Source: Mesorhizobium_G sp049840935
GTDB taxonomy: Bacteria; Pseudomonadota; Alphaproteobacteria; Rhizobiales; Rhizobiaceae
Reading direction: 5' to 3'
Length of the DNA stretch: 64,000 bases
NCBI GenBank assembly: GCA_049840935.1
Contig: JASGJA010000004.1
Location: forward strand, 124,001 to 188,000
Shown: piece by piece, positions 56,896 to 64,000 of the stretch
Layout of the letters: every line of letters begins with the position of its first letter
Numbering within the stretch: the first letter of the stretch is position 1
Notes under the pieces: generated by a model
The model's input: the letters and a program-made list of their open reading frames with translations, nothing else
The model's database searches: none
Told to the model about the DNA's origin: nothing
Position numbers and translations under genes: made by a program

Positions 56896-57833
56896 CTATA
56901 TCTCATTTTCGAGTTCGGCAGCTCTGACCGACCGTAAATCTGGGACTCGCGCCAGCCGAGCAAACCGGTCATCGCCCCCGCATGAAGCGCAGCGCGCAAC
57001 AACGCGCGTTTTGCGCTCACTTCATGAAAGGGAGGAGCGAACACAGAACCTAGGCTGTAAATGCACTTCGCAAACGCAATCGGGAGCTGCTTCACGACCC
57101 CTGTTGCACTTTTGCGGCGCAAAAGTCCGCCATGCGTTTGACCGGAGCGAAAGCGGCGACGCGCAAGCCAGCTGAAACATGCGCGATTCTCCGGAACCGG
57201 CTCTTCCACCCAAGCATCCGGCGCGAACTCGATCCGCCCGCCTGATGCGAACACAGCGTCAAAAAACTCGGTGTCTTCGCCACCGCTTTTGCCTCGCGCC
57301 ACGTCGAAACGTCGACCAATCACGCTGGGGGCACCCGTTTTCACCAGTACATTGCAGGAATAGCCCGTCCGTATCTCGCCCTTGACCCAAACCGGCTTTG
57401 TCTCATGGAAATTGCCTGCCTTCATCCATTCAGGCGCCTGTTCTTCGTATCGCGCCCGAACCGGCCCTAACACCACATCGGCACCGCTCTGCCGAGCCTT
57501 GGTGGTGAGGTTGGCCAGCCAGCTTTCGGTCGCGGTTTCGTCGTCGTCAATGAAGGCAAAATAATCACCGGACACAGCATCGAGGCACGCATTACGAGCG
57601 ATGGAAATATTCCGTGCGGGACTATGCACATACTGTATCGGCAAACCGAACCAATGCGCGCATTCATCAACCAGCGCCTTGGCGCTCGGCGTATCATCGT
57701 TATCGGAAACGATCACGCGGATAGAAACACCCCTCGGCAATCGCTGGCCGGCGATAGACTTCAAAGTTGCAGCAAGCTCGGGTCGGCGGAACGTGCAAAC
57801 GCAGATGTCAATTCTGGTCCCGATCCGCTTCAC
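56892..57833 (-). CDS. exoM: Family 2 glycosyltransferase (ExoM-like)
   Basis: About 313 residues from a GTG at 57833 that overlaps the exoA stop as GTGA; the open frame continues upstream to 58019, but that part lies inside exoA. The GT-A core starts IDICVCTFRRPELAATLKSI, followed by VIVSDNDDTPSAK, ARNISIARNACLDA and FAFIDDDETATESW. This arrangement resembles ExoM, the third glucosyltransferase of the succinoglycan repeat. Gene order exoA-exoM-exoP with overlapping starts and stops shows one translationally coupled operon. Confidence 0.8.
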   Translation of the reverse strand: MKRIGTRIDICVCTFRRPELAATLKSIAGQRLPRGVSIRVIVSDNDDTPSAKALVDECAHWFGLPIQYVHSPARNISIARNACLDAVSGDYFAFIDDDETATESWLANLTTKARQSGADVVLGPVRARYEEQAPEWMKAGNFHETKPVWVKGEIRTGYSCNVLVKTGAPSVIGRRFDVARGKSGGEDTEFFDAVFASGGRIEFAPDAWVEEPVPENRACFSWLARRRFRSGQTHGGLLRRKSATGVVKQLPIAFAKCIYSLGSVFAPPFHEVSAKRALLRAALHAGAMTGLLGWRESQIYGRSELPNSKMRYR

Positions 57834-58819
57834 GTTGACGGCCCCGCAGGTTGGGAGGCGAACAATTGCCTCCAGAAACCGAGTGACCACGCGAAATGCA
57901 TGACGATAGCAGAAACGGCCGAGAGCACGAGCTGCGGCTGGCGCTCCGATAAGGCAAGCCAGAAGCCGAACAGAAAACACACACCTAGCCACGCCACGGC
58001 AGGCACCGCTGCCACCCAATAGATCGCGGAACCGAGCGCCAGCAGCAGCGCCGGACAGACTAGCAGTGGTGCGAGTTGGCGTACGCTCGGAAAAGTCTTG
58101 TGCTTCAACAGATTTTTGGCACGTCCTCGTCCATACGCCATGTATTGTTTAAACAATCCGCTGAATGTTCCGCGCGGATAGTAGACCATGTGCGTCTGAC
58201 CGGAGAGCCAGATACGGAACCCGTTCAGCTTTAGCCTGTGATCCAGTTCCGCATCTTCGTTATGTGAAAAATTTTCGTCATACCCTCCAACCGCAAGGAA
58301 TGCCTGTGTCCTGAAAAGCGCGTGATGGCCGTGATCGACCCATTCGCCACCAGACCCATGCCTGTGCTTGGAACCGCCCGTTCCCAGCCGCGAGTTCTGG
58401 ACCGCCGCATTTGCGCGCTGGATTGGCTCCATCCCCTCCGTACACATGGAAACGACCACGGAATCCGCCTGCATTTCCCCGGCGTCGATGAGGAGTTTTT
58501 CACAGAAATCGGTAGGATATTTTCCGTGTGCGTCCAGCCGCAGGATGTAGCGCGAATGCAGACCGTAGCGAACCACTGCGAGATTTATCCCCGCGCTCTG
58601 TATGCGCGCTGGATTGGCCATCAACTCCACCCGATTTGTGCGGCTCGAAAAGTCCTCAACGATTTGCTTCGTGCGGTCTTGGCTGCCACCGTCGACAACG
58701 ACAATTCGCGCACCGATTTTCTGCGCAACCGGCTCGACCCAATCCAGCAACGAGCCGATATGGCGCTCCTCGTTAAGACAAGGAATGACGATCAATATTT
58801 CCGAATTGCCGCGCGTCAT
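57830..58819 (-). CDS. exoA: Succinoglycan-type glucosyltransferase ExoA
   Basis: Protein of 329 residues. The GT2 domain starts SEILIVIPCLNEERHIGSLL, with VVVDGGSQDRTKQI near residue 40, RLDAHGKYPTDFCEKLL near 93 (the D-x-H variant typical of ExoA), and EDAELDHRLKLNGFRIW near 187. Two or three hydrophobic helices at the C-terminus (about 245-310) anchor it in the inner membrane. ExoA adds the first glucose to the lipid-linked galactose. The start overlaps the exoL stop (ATGA), the stop overlaps the exoM GTG. Confidence 0.87.
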   Translation of the reverse strand: MTRGNSEILIVIPCLNEERHIGSLLDWVEPVAQKIGARIVVVDGGSQDRTKQIVEDFSSRTNRVELMANPARIQSAGINLAVVRYGLHSRYILRLDAHGKYPTDFCEKLLIDAGEMQADSVVVSMCTEGMEPIQRANAAVQNSRLGTGGSKHRHGSGGEWVDHGHHALFRTQAFLAVGGYDENFSHNEDAELDHRLKLNGFRIWLSGQTHMVYYPRGTFSGLFKQYMAYGRGRAKNLLKHKTFPSVRQLAPLLVCPALLLALGSAIYWVAAVPAVAWLGVCFLFGFWLALSERQPQLVLSAVSAIVMHFAWSLGFWRQLFASQPAGPST

Positions 58820-59991
58820 GCCGCTCTCCTGTCGAGAACGGTGGACTCGCGCAGCACGGACATGCGCTTTGATCGGGGCAGTCGGGCAACGAGCTCACAG
58901 CAATCTCGTGTAGTACAAACCCATGTCGATGGATCGATGGCGGCGATACGCGCCCGATGATCCGCGTAGTCAGCTTCATCGAATGCGCCAAGTGCATCCT
59001 TGAGTGCATCGGGTGAAGCTTCATCAAGCAAAATGCCGAAGCCTTTTCGCGCAAGAAATTTGCCCACCTCGGTGCGTTTCAGCGCAATTGGAACTGCACC
59101 GAAGCGACAACCCTCATAAAGCCTGTTCGGAAGCAGCCATTCGGAGTTCTGCCCTTCTTCGAAGAAATCTATCGCCCACGTAAAATGAGCCTGTCCGTAG
59201 ATGGCGGCCATATCTTCCGGGTTGCGGTACGCGCCCTCAAAAGAGAGGTGCGGCTCACTCACAACCACGCTGCGAAATCCGGGCATCTCGCGCATTGCAG
59301 GGCGTCCGCGCAGCACCACCTTTACCTGCCCTTCCATTTCACGCGAAAGCTGGCTGAGAATTGACAGCGAACGACTGCATCTAAGTGCGCCGAACCAGCC
59401 GATCACCCATGGCGGCGCGACTTGCACCGAGCGATCTGGCGGAGCATCCAGCGCGTCGGCTTCGAGATCCAGCAACCGATTTTCAACGATCAGAGATGGC
59501 GCAGCGCATTGCCCGTAGGGCTCAAAATATTGCGACAGAAAGGCTGGAGAACTTGTGAGCAACAGGCTGACATTGTTGGAGAGTCTCCGCTCCAGCCAGC
59601 GCAGCCCGATCCCCACCGCATCCTTGCGAAGGAGCAGGCGATGGATATCGAGACACTCATACACGATTGGGATATTTTCATCGCCGAAGTTAGAGGCCGC
59701 ACGCTGTGCCAGAAACAATGTTTCGAGATTGCGGGCTATGATGCAGTCCGGCTTTGCTACACCACCAAGCAAGCGCCGAAGATTTGCCGCCGCTCCAAGC
59801 ACCGCCGAAATGCGTTGATTGAAATTGCCATCCTGCGTGATCCCGAAAGAAATTCGCTTGTCATCCTTGCCAAGCCTGACGCGATGAAAACCGGCGACCG
59901 TGACGCTCGCTCCCCCTGCCTCAAGCATCATGGTTCGCCGCCGCGTCGCGGGGTCTTGCAAATCGTGAACAAGATAGAGGATATTCAGCAC
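58816..59991 (-). CDS. exoL: Glycosyltransferase ExoL-like
   Basis: Protein of 391 residues resembling GT-B fold transferases such as ExoL, the second glucosyltransferase of succinoglycan synthesis. It opens MLNILYLVHDLQDPATRRRT; the middle has DCIIARNLETLFLAQRAA and IVYECLDIHRLLL; the C-terminal half has WVIGWFGALRCSRSL and EWLLPNRLYEGCRFGAVPIA, the usual nucleotide-sugar site region. It lies 33 bases after exoF and overlaps exoA by four bases. The assignment rests on layout and position; the linkage formed is inferred. Confidence 0.78.
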   Translation of the reverse strand: MLNILYLVHDLQDPATRRRTMMLEAGGASVTVAGFHRVRLGKDDKRISFGITQDGNFNQRISAVLGAAANLRRLLGGVAKPDCIIARNLETLFLAQRAASNFGDENIPIVYECLDIHRLLLRKDAVGIGLRWLERRLSNNVSLLLTSSPAFLSQYFEPYGQCAAPSLIVENRLLDLEADALDAPPDRSVQVAPPWVIGWFGALRCSRSLSILSQLSREMEGQVKVVLRGRPAMREMPGFRSVVVSEPHLSFEGAYRNPEDMAAIYGQAHFTWAIDFFEEGQNSEWLLPNRLYEGCRFGAVPIALKRTEVGKFLARKGFGILLDEASPDALKDALGAFDEADYADHRARIAAIDPSTWVCTTRDCCELVARLPRSKRMSVLRESTVLDRRAA

Positions 59992-60024
59992 AGCAAATTG
60001 CTCGATCTTATTCCGCGCGCCGGA

Positions 60025-61236
60025 TCATCGCGTCGGCACTTCCGCGACTTTCACAGAAATCATATCGCCGGGCTCCACAGGCTGGTCCGACGTGGCCTTG
60101 ACCACGCTTTTCGTTCCATCCGCCATCACCCGGCTTATCGAGAACTCAAGAAGTGTCTGGTCTCCCGGCGAAAGTGTTGAAGCCTCGATCATGAGATCGG
60201 ATCGCGTATTCATCTTGCGCGAAGTGGAAAGCAGATCGACCTCGACCTGCTGACGCTCCACCGCCATCTCTGTTTGCATCGAATTGCGCAGTTCGAGCGC
60301 ATCCTGCTCGGCCTTGCTGACAGCCTGCCGCGCACGAACAATCGCCGTATCGATATCCAGTCGTTGGCCCTGAATATCGGCGGCGGAACGCTCGGCTGTC
60401 AGCAGGCGCGAATTGTTGACAAGCCCCTGCTCCGCAAGCGCGCCAACGCCTTTGAGTTCTTTCTGCATCAGGTCAAGCTGACGGTCCTGATTGCCCCGTT
60501 TCTTTTCCAAAGTATCGATTTCGGTTTGAAGCAGGGCTTTGAGATCGGCCAGAGCCGTCAGTTGGAGATCAAGATTCGTCTTACGGGCAATCATTATCGC
60601 GCGCTCTTGAGCAACGAGTTCGTTCAACCGCTTTCCCTGCGGCAGCGAAGCCGGCACTTCAAAATCGTCCTTGCCTGCAATTTCCGCCTCAACCCGCAGC
60701 CTTTTCACCATCAACCGCAGACGATCGTCCACAAGCAGATCGTATTCGCCCTTTTGTGTAATCAGCTCGCGTTCGATGCGCTGCCCATCCAGCGCGCGCT
60801 GGGTTCCACCAGCGACCGCAACCGCCTTTTGTACCGTTAAGCCGGGCATGAAGGGATACTGACCGGGACTCTGCACGACACCCGTAATAAAAAACGGCCT
60901 ATACTGCGCAATTTCTGCCGAAACTTCCGGCGCAGTCTTGAGCGCAAAGCGCTCCTTAAGCCGTGTCGCCAATTGCTGCTGAAGTTCATCGGTCGTCAGG
61001 CCAATCGCTTTCAAATCGCCCGCGAAGGGAATTGAAATGCGCCCCCCTTCCTGCACTGTGTATTCGCCGTTGATGGAGGTCCATTCGCGGAAAGCATTTT
61101 CGATAATCTGCCATTCCACGACACGCAGCGTAAGCTTGTCCTGCACTCCGAGCCGATATTCGTCAGCCAGCGCGGCACTGCCGACACCAAGCAGATAGAG
61201 CGCAGTCAACCCCGCACGACCGAGAGAGCTCGCCAT
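60025..61236 (-). CDS. exoF: Polysaccharide export protein ExoF (OPX family)
   Basis: About 403 residues from the ATG at 61236, with GGAG upstream and a one-base overlap with the exoY stop (TGATG). Residues 1-24 are a signal peptide (cleavage near ALA-DEYRLG). The Poly_export domain starts YRLGVQDKLTLRVVEW, followed by SLBB-like parts with FITGVVQSPGQYPFMPGLTV. A long coiled coil spans about residues 200-325, as in ExoF-type periplasmic adaptors rather than Wza pores. ExoF works with ExoY in starting the repeat and with export. Second gene of the operon. Confidence 0.88.
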   Translation of the reverse strand: MASSLGRAGLTALYLLGVGSAALADEYRLGVQDKLTLRVVEWQIIENAFREWTSINGEYTVQEGGRISIPFAGDLKAIGLTTDELQQQLATRLKERFALKTAPEVSAEIAQYRPFFITGVVQSPGQYPFMPGLTVQKAVAVAGGTQRALDGQRIERELITQKGEYDLLVDDRLRLMVKRLRVEAEIAGKDDFEVPASLPQGKRLNELVAQERAIMIARKTNLDLQLTALADLKALLQTEIDTLEKKRGNQDRQLDLMQKELKGVGALAEQGLVNNSRLLTAERSAADIQGQRLDIDTAIVRARQAVSKAEQDALELRNSMQTEMAVERQQVEVDLLSTSRKMNTRSDLMIEASTLSPGDQTLLEFSISRVMADGTKSVVKATSDQPVEPGDMISVKVAEVPTR

Positions 61237-61907
61237 CAATAGCTCCCTCTTGAGGAAAGAATTGCTGGCACGGTGAGCACGATAATCCGAAGGTCGCGGA
61301 TGAACGACCAGCCTTCATAATATTGTCGGTCATATGCGACGCGGTCCTCGTAAGAGACATCGTTACGACCGCTGATTTGCCACAAACCCGTCAGCCCGGG
61401 ACGTACCGCCAAATAACAATGAAGATCGGGCCCGTAATACTCCAACTCATCATCAATAACGGGGCGCGGCCCGACGAGGCTCATATCGCCGCGAATGATA
61501 TTGATGAGTTGCGGCAGTTCATCGACGCTTAGCTTGCGCAGCACTCGACCCAACGGCGTTACACGAGGGTCGCGCTTCAACTTGCGTGTCGCTTGCCACT
61601 CTCTGCGAGCAGCACGGTCCCGCTGGAGATGCGCGTTCAGCACCTCCTCGCTGTTTAGGACCATCGTCCGAAACTTCAGGCAACGGAATTCATTTCCGCC
61701 CTGTCCAACACGACGGTGCCCAAAGAATATCTGGCCACCGTCATCATATTTTACCAACGCCGCCACCAACAGAAATAGCGGCGAAAGCAGTATCAATGCA
61801 CTTGTCGCAGCGACGACGTCAAACAGTCGCTTCCACACTCCTCCGGGCGCAATCCGCGCCGTGGACTTGCTTCGATCAAGCAGATTTGAACTGACAACCT
61901 CGGTCAC
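61236..61907 (-). CDS. exoY: Undecaprenyl-phosphate galactose phosphotransferase ExoY
   Basis: Protein of 223 residues of the bacterial sugar transferase (PGPT) family. It has one hydrophobic helix near residues 32-53 (VVAATSALILLSPLFLLVA), then the conserved FRCLKFRTMV, the catalytic-core SVDELPQLINIIRGDMSLVG and GPRPVIDDELEYY, and RPGLTGLWQISGRNDVSYEDR. It starts the repeat unit by moving galactose-1-phosphate to the lipid carrier. First gene of exoY-F-L-A-M-P. The 475-base upstream gap shared with exoX holds an inverted pair of the locus motif and an AT-rich stretch. Confidence 0.92.
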   Translation of the reverse strand: MTEVVSSNLLDRSKSTARIAPGGVWKRLFDVVAATSALILLSPLFLLVAALVKYDDGGQIFFGHRRVGQGGNEFRCLKFRTMVLNSEEVLNAHLQRDRAARREWQATRKLKRDPRVTPLGRVLRKLSVDELPQLINIIRGDMSLVGPRPVIDDELEYYGPDLHCYLAVRPGLTGLWQISGRNDVSYEDRVAYDRQYYEGWSFIRDLRIIVLTVPAILSSRGSY

Positions 61908-61952
61908 GTTTCACCTCTGACTTTTCACAGGCAAACGATACGCGATCGATGG

Positions 61953-61994
61953 TGCATTGCAACAAAAAAATGGGCGCGCAATTTGTGCAATGCA
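61953..61994. promoter_or_regulatory. Inverted pair of the exo motif upstream of exoY
   Basis: TGCATTGCAACAA (61953-61965) and TTTGTGCAATGCA (61982-61994) face each other, making a 42-base interrupted palindrome about 45 bases upstream of the exoY start. Centres are about 31 bases apart, three helical turns. Position fits repression or activation at the exoY promoter. Confidence 0.65.
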
Positions 61995-62383
61995 GCGCAT
62001 AAATGACTAAATACTAGACATACTTGCACAATTTTTTTGCTTTACGTGCATATATAACTATATGATGAAATTATAATATAGGTAAGTCGTACATTTATTT
62101 GGCAGTATATTTTTGGCGATTCTATATTCCCACGCGGATAAGTTTGGAATCAGCCCAAATGATGCGAGATCATCTCCATATCTCCACACGATCTGTAGTA
62201 GTAGGCTAAAATAAATCGGAAAACGAAGATCGTTAAAATTGCTGCTCTGCAGCAATCAAGTCCGCTCGGAATGCCCCTCGCGCATATGGCGCATCGGACA
62301 CTGATCGACTATATTTCGATGGAGTTTTTGAGTGCATTCCACGCTCTCAGTGCTGGGGCTTACTGGATCAGGTACAACACGAA
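61995..62383. promoter_or_regulatory. AT-rich exoX/exoY intergenic region
   Basis: About 390 bases without a believable gene. The part from 62005 to 62125 is strikingly AT-rich compared with everything around it (runs such as ATATATAACTATATGATG and AATTATAATATAGG). Rhizobial exoY/exoX regions are regulated by the zinc-finger protein MucR, which prefers AT-rich DNA, so this is a candidate binding region. Promoters for both genes are expected here. Confidence 0.5.
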
Positions 62384-62635
62384 ATGCCGATCGGACGATT
62401 TATCGCCGGGCTGATATTTACGCTAATTGTTGTGGCGCTCTGGTCTTGGCAGGACGGAGCGAACGCAGGAGCCATTGTCCTGCGGCTCATTGCTGCTGCG
62501 TTCATCGTGCAGTTCGGTTACTTTGTCGGCATCTACATTCTCGCAAGGCGAGAAGCGAATGTCGACGAAGCCACGGACGCGAAAGACGCCACGTCGCCTG
62601 CCCCCGCTTCACGTCGCCCGTCGCTCGATACCTGA
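62384..62635 (+). CDS. exoX: Exopolysaccharide production repressor-like small membrane protein (ExoX/SyrA family)
   Basis: Protein of 83 residues with two hydrophobic helices (about 5-22 and 30-54) and a polar tail. The pattern around QFGYFVGIYILARR in the second helix resembles the ExoX/SyrA small inner-membrane proteins. In Sinorhizobium exoX also sits beside exoY, and excess ExoX relative to ExoY lowers exopolysaccharide synthesis after translation. Position and topology therefore support the call, though such short sequences give limited evidence. Four bases separate its stop from the convergent ABC transporter. Confidence 0.68.
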   Translation: MPIGRFIAGLIFTLIVVALWSWQDGANAGAIVLRLIAAAFIVQFGYFVGIYILARREANVDEATDAKDATSPAPASRRPSLDT

Positions 62636-62639
62636 CTGT

Positions 62640-64000
62640 TCATGCCGCGGTGGATTCGGCGGAAAGCATACGAGAAAGCCTGCTTTGCGGAAGTTTTGTA
62701 AGAGCCGCATACGCGCCGCTTTCCACAACTTCCCCTGCATGCAGCGCAACAACGTGATCGGCAAACGCGATCATCGAAGGTCGGTGTGCAATTGTAAGAA
62801 TTGTCATGTCGCCACGCAGGCCCATGATCGTTTGGGAAATTAGGCTCTGATGACGCCAGTCCAAGGCACTTGTCGCCTCATCAAGTATCAGAAGTGCAGG
62901 TTTTCGTATCAGTGCTCGCGCCAATGCGATCCGCTGACGCTCACCGCCTGACATCCGAATACCTCGTGCGCCAATCCGTGTTTCAACTCCGTCCGGCATT
63001 TGCCGTACGAAATCCTCTGCACCTGCCTGCTTCAAGGCTTCCCATATTTGCTCGTCCGATGCCTGTGGAGCAGCCAATCTCAAATTGTTTGCCACCGTGT
63101 CATCAAACAAGAATATGTCCTGCGGAACATATGCGACGCGGTTGCGCCAGCCACGCGCCTCTTGTGCCATCAGCGGACGCCCGGCAATCAGCGTTTCACC
63201 AGCTTGAGGCATTTGGAGCGCAAGAAGAATCTCGGCGAGGGTGCTCTTTCCCGCTCCGGATTCGCCGATCAGCGCCGTCACCTTGCCCGCAGGCATTTCG
63301 AACGAGACGTTTTTCAGGGCCATCTTCTCGCTGTTCGGCGAGTAAGCAAAGGTTACGTTGCGCAACTCGATTGAAGGCGCATGCAGATCCGCGATCCACT
63401 TGACCCGCTGTGTCAGATCGCTTTCCGCGCTGCTTTCCAGTTGGTTACGCATCGAAGCAACCGCTTGCACGGCTGGAAGCACCGCCAGCAATTGTTGGAC
63501 ATAGGTCTGCAACTCACGAAACCGGCTGAAAATACGCGTAAAAAGAAGCAACAGAACTATGGTTTCGGCCAGAGACAACCGGAAAACTTCGAGCGCTGCA
63601 TATACGAATACGCAAAGAACCAATCCCGCAAATACATTAAAAAGCGCAGTGGAGTTTGTGGTCGCGCAGCACATATTCGCGATCCTGTACCCGCGCCTGT
63701 GCCTGTATAGATTTCACGCGGCCAGTGAATTGCGCCTCGACATTCAAAACCTTGGCGACCTTCATACCATCTACCAACTGGCTGATGGTTCCATGCATCT
63801 GCTTGCGGTTTTGGCCGACCGCTCGCCATGTTTTGCGGCTTGCGTGCGTACGGGCTGGAGAACGGCAAAAACAACGGCCCCCACGACACAGGCGAATGTC
63901 GTCATCCAAATTGAAACGAAGAATGACGACGCCATGTAGATCGTAAGCAGCACCAGCGTTTGCGCAAGCATCAGAACGCAGAAACCCGCGCCCTGTACAC
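62640..64000 (-). pseudogene. MsbA-like ABC transporter (fused permease/ATPase), partial and with two frameshifts
   Basis: The gene enters from the right edge. The membrane domain is visible as TLVLLTIYMASSFFVSIW in one frame, then QMHGTISQLVDGMKVAKVLN in a second, then NSTALFNVFAGLVLCVFVYA in the first frame again. A missing G near 63812 and an extra C near 63661 explain this. The ATPase domain is intact: Walker A GESGAGKST, Q-loop YVPQDIFLFDD, signature SGGERQRIALARAL, Walker B ALLILDEATSALD. Type IV-like exporters of this sort (for example ExsA) lie near exo genes in Sinorhizobium. A role in exporting polysaccharide or lipid is possible but unproven. Confidence 0.82.

Noticed and set aside
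62058..62255. A 65-residue minus-strand ORF in the exoX/exoY gap
   Set aside because: It lies in the AT-rich stretch, has no ribosome binding site and no family resemblance; chance frame more likely.

Overview
The window looks like a chromosomal segment of a moderately GC-rich alphaproteobacterium of the order Hyphomicrobiales (the rhizobial/Brucella-type lineage). This rests on the protein types and gene order: succinoglycan-type exo genes, the purL-bolA-grxD series, DUF3008 and DUF2934 proteins, an eukaryote-like NADP-isocitrate dehydrogenase, and the malic enzyme/phosphotransacetylase fusion. I saw no phage genes, insertion sequences, rRNA or CRISPR array. Genus and species cannot be fixed from the sequence alone.

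Layout. 1-2.4 kb: end of a Na+/H+ antiporter subunit G gene, then a TRAP transporter dctQ-dctM pair without its binding protein. 2.4-3.8 kb: small hypothetical and secreted proteins. 3.9-8.5 kb: map, radC, terC, rimO and a glutathione S-transferase. 8.6-15.6 kb: rpsD, a DUF3008 protein, murI, a TrmJ-type methyltransferase, icd and alaS. 15.7-17.6 kb: a FlaA1/CapD-type sugar dehydratase gene broken by two in-frame TAG codons. 17.7-21.5 kb: a Tat-exported cyclic nucleotide phosphodiesterase, then a divergent lrp/ald pair around a palindromic operator candidate. 21.6-22.9 kb: tRNA-Gly, tRNA-Tyr and rlmB. 22.9-26.4 kb: the glyoxylate operon gcl-hyi-glxR, divergent from maeB. 28.9-37.2 kb: gltX, an MFS gene, nadE, purL, bolA, a phosphodiester glycosidase-like gene and grxD. 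37.3-50.7 kb: several MFS exporters among housekeeping genes (inositol phosphatase family, ttcA, aspS, rnd, guaB, rlmE, ppx).

50.8-64.0 kb is an exopolysaccharide locus. A secreted GH16 glycanase (ExoK-like) diverges from the polymerase exoQ. A 46-codon small ORF overlaps the start of exoO. A tightly overlapping minus-strand operon, exoY-exoF-exoL-exoA-exoM-exoP, diverges from the small membrane repressor exoX. An ABC transporter gene runs off the right edge. The glycosyltransferases present (ExoY, A, L, M, O) match those that add the first five sugars of succinoglycan. The side-chain and decoration genes of classical succinoglycan are not in the window. All three regulatory gaps of this locus carry copies of one motif, GCAT(T/C)GCA(A/C)(A/C)A, in paired arrangements, which suggests one dedicated regulator.

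A second theme is gene disruption. purL, maeB, an MFS gene, rlmE and the edge ABC transporter carry single-base frameshifts, and bolA and ppx probably do too. Most are one-base insertions in otherwise perfectly conserved reading frames, and several hit genes usually needed for growth. Sequence error is therefore at least as likely as real decay. The two TAG codons in the CapD-type gene are substitutions, a different kind of lesion.
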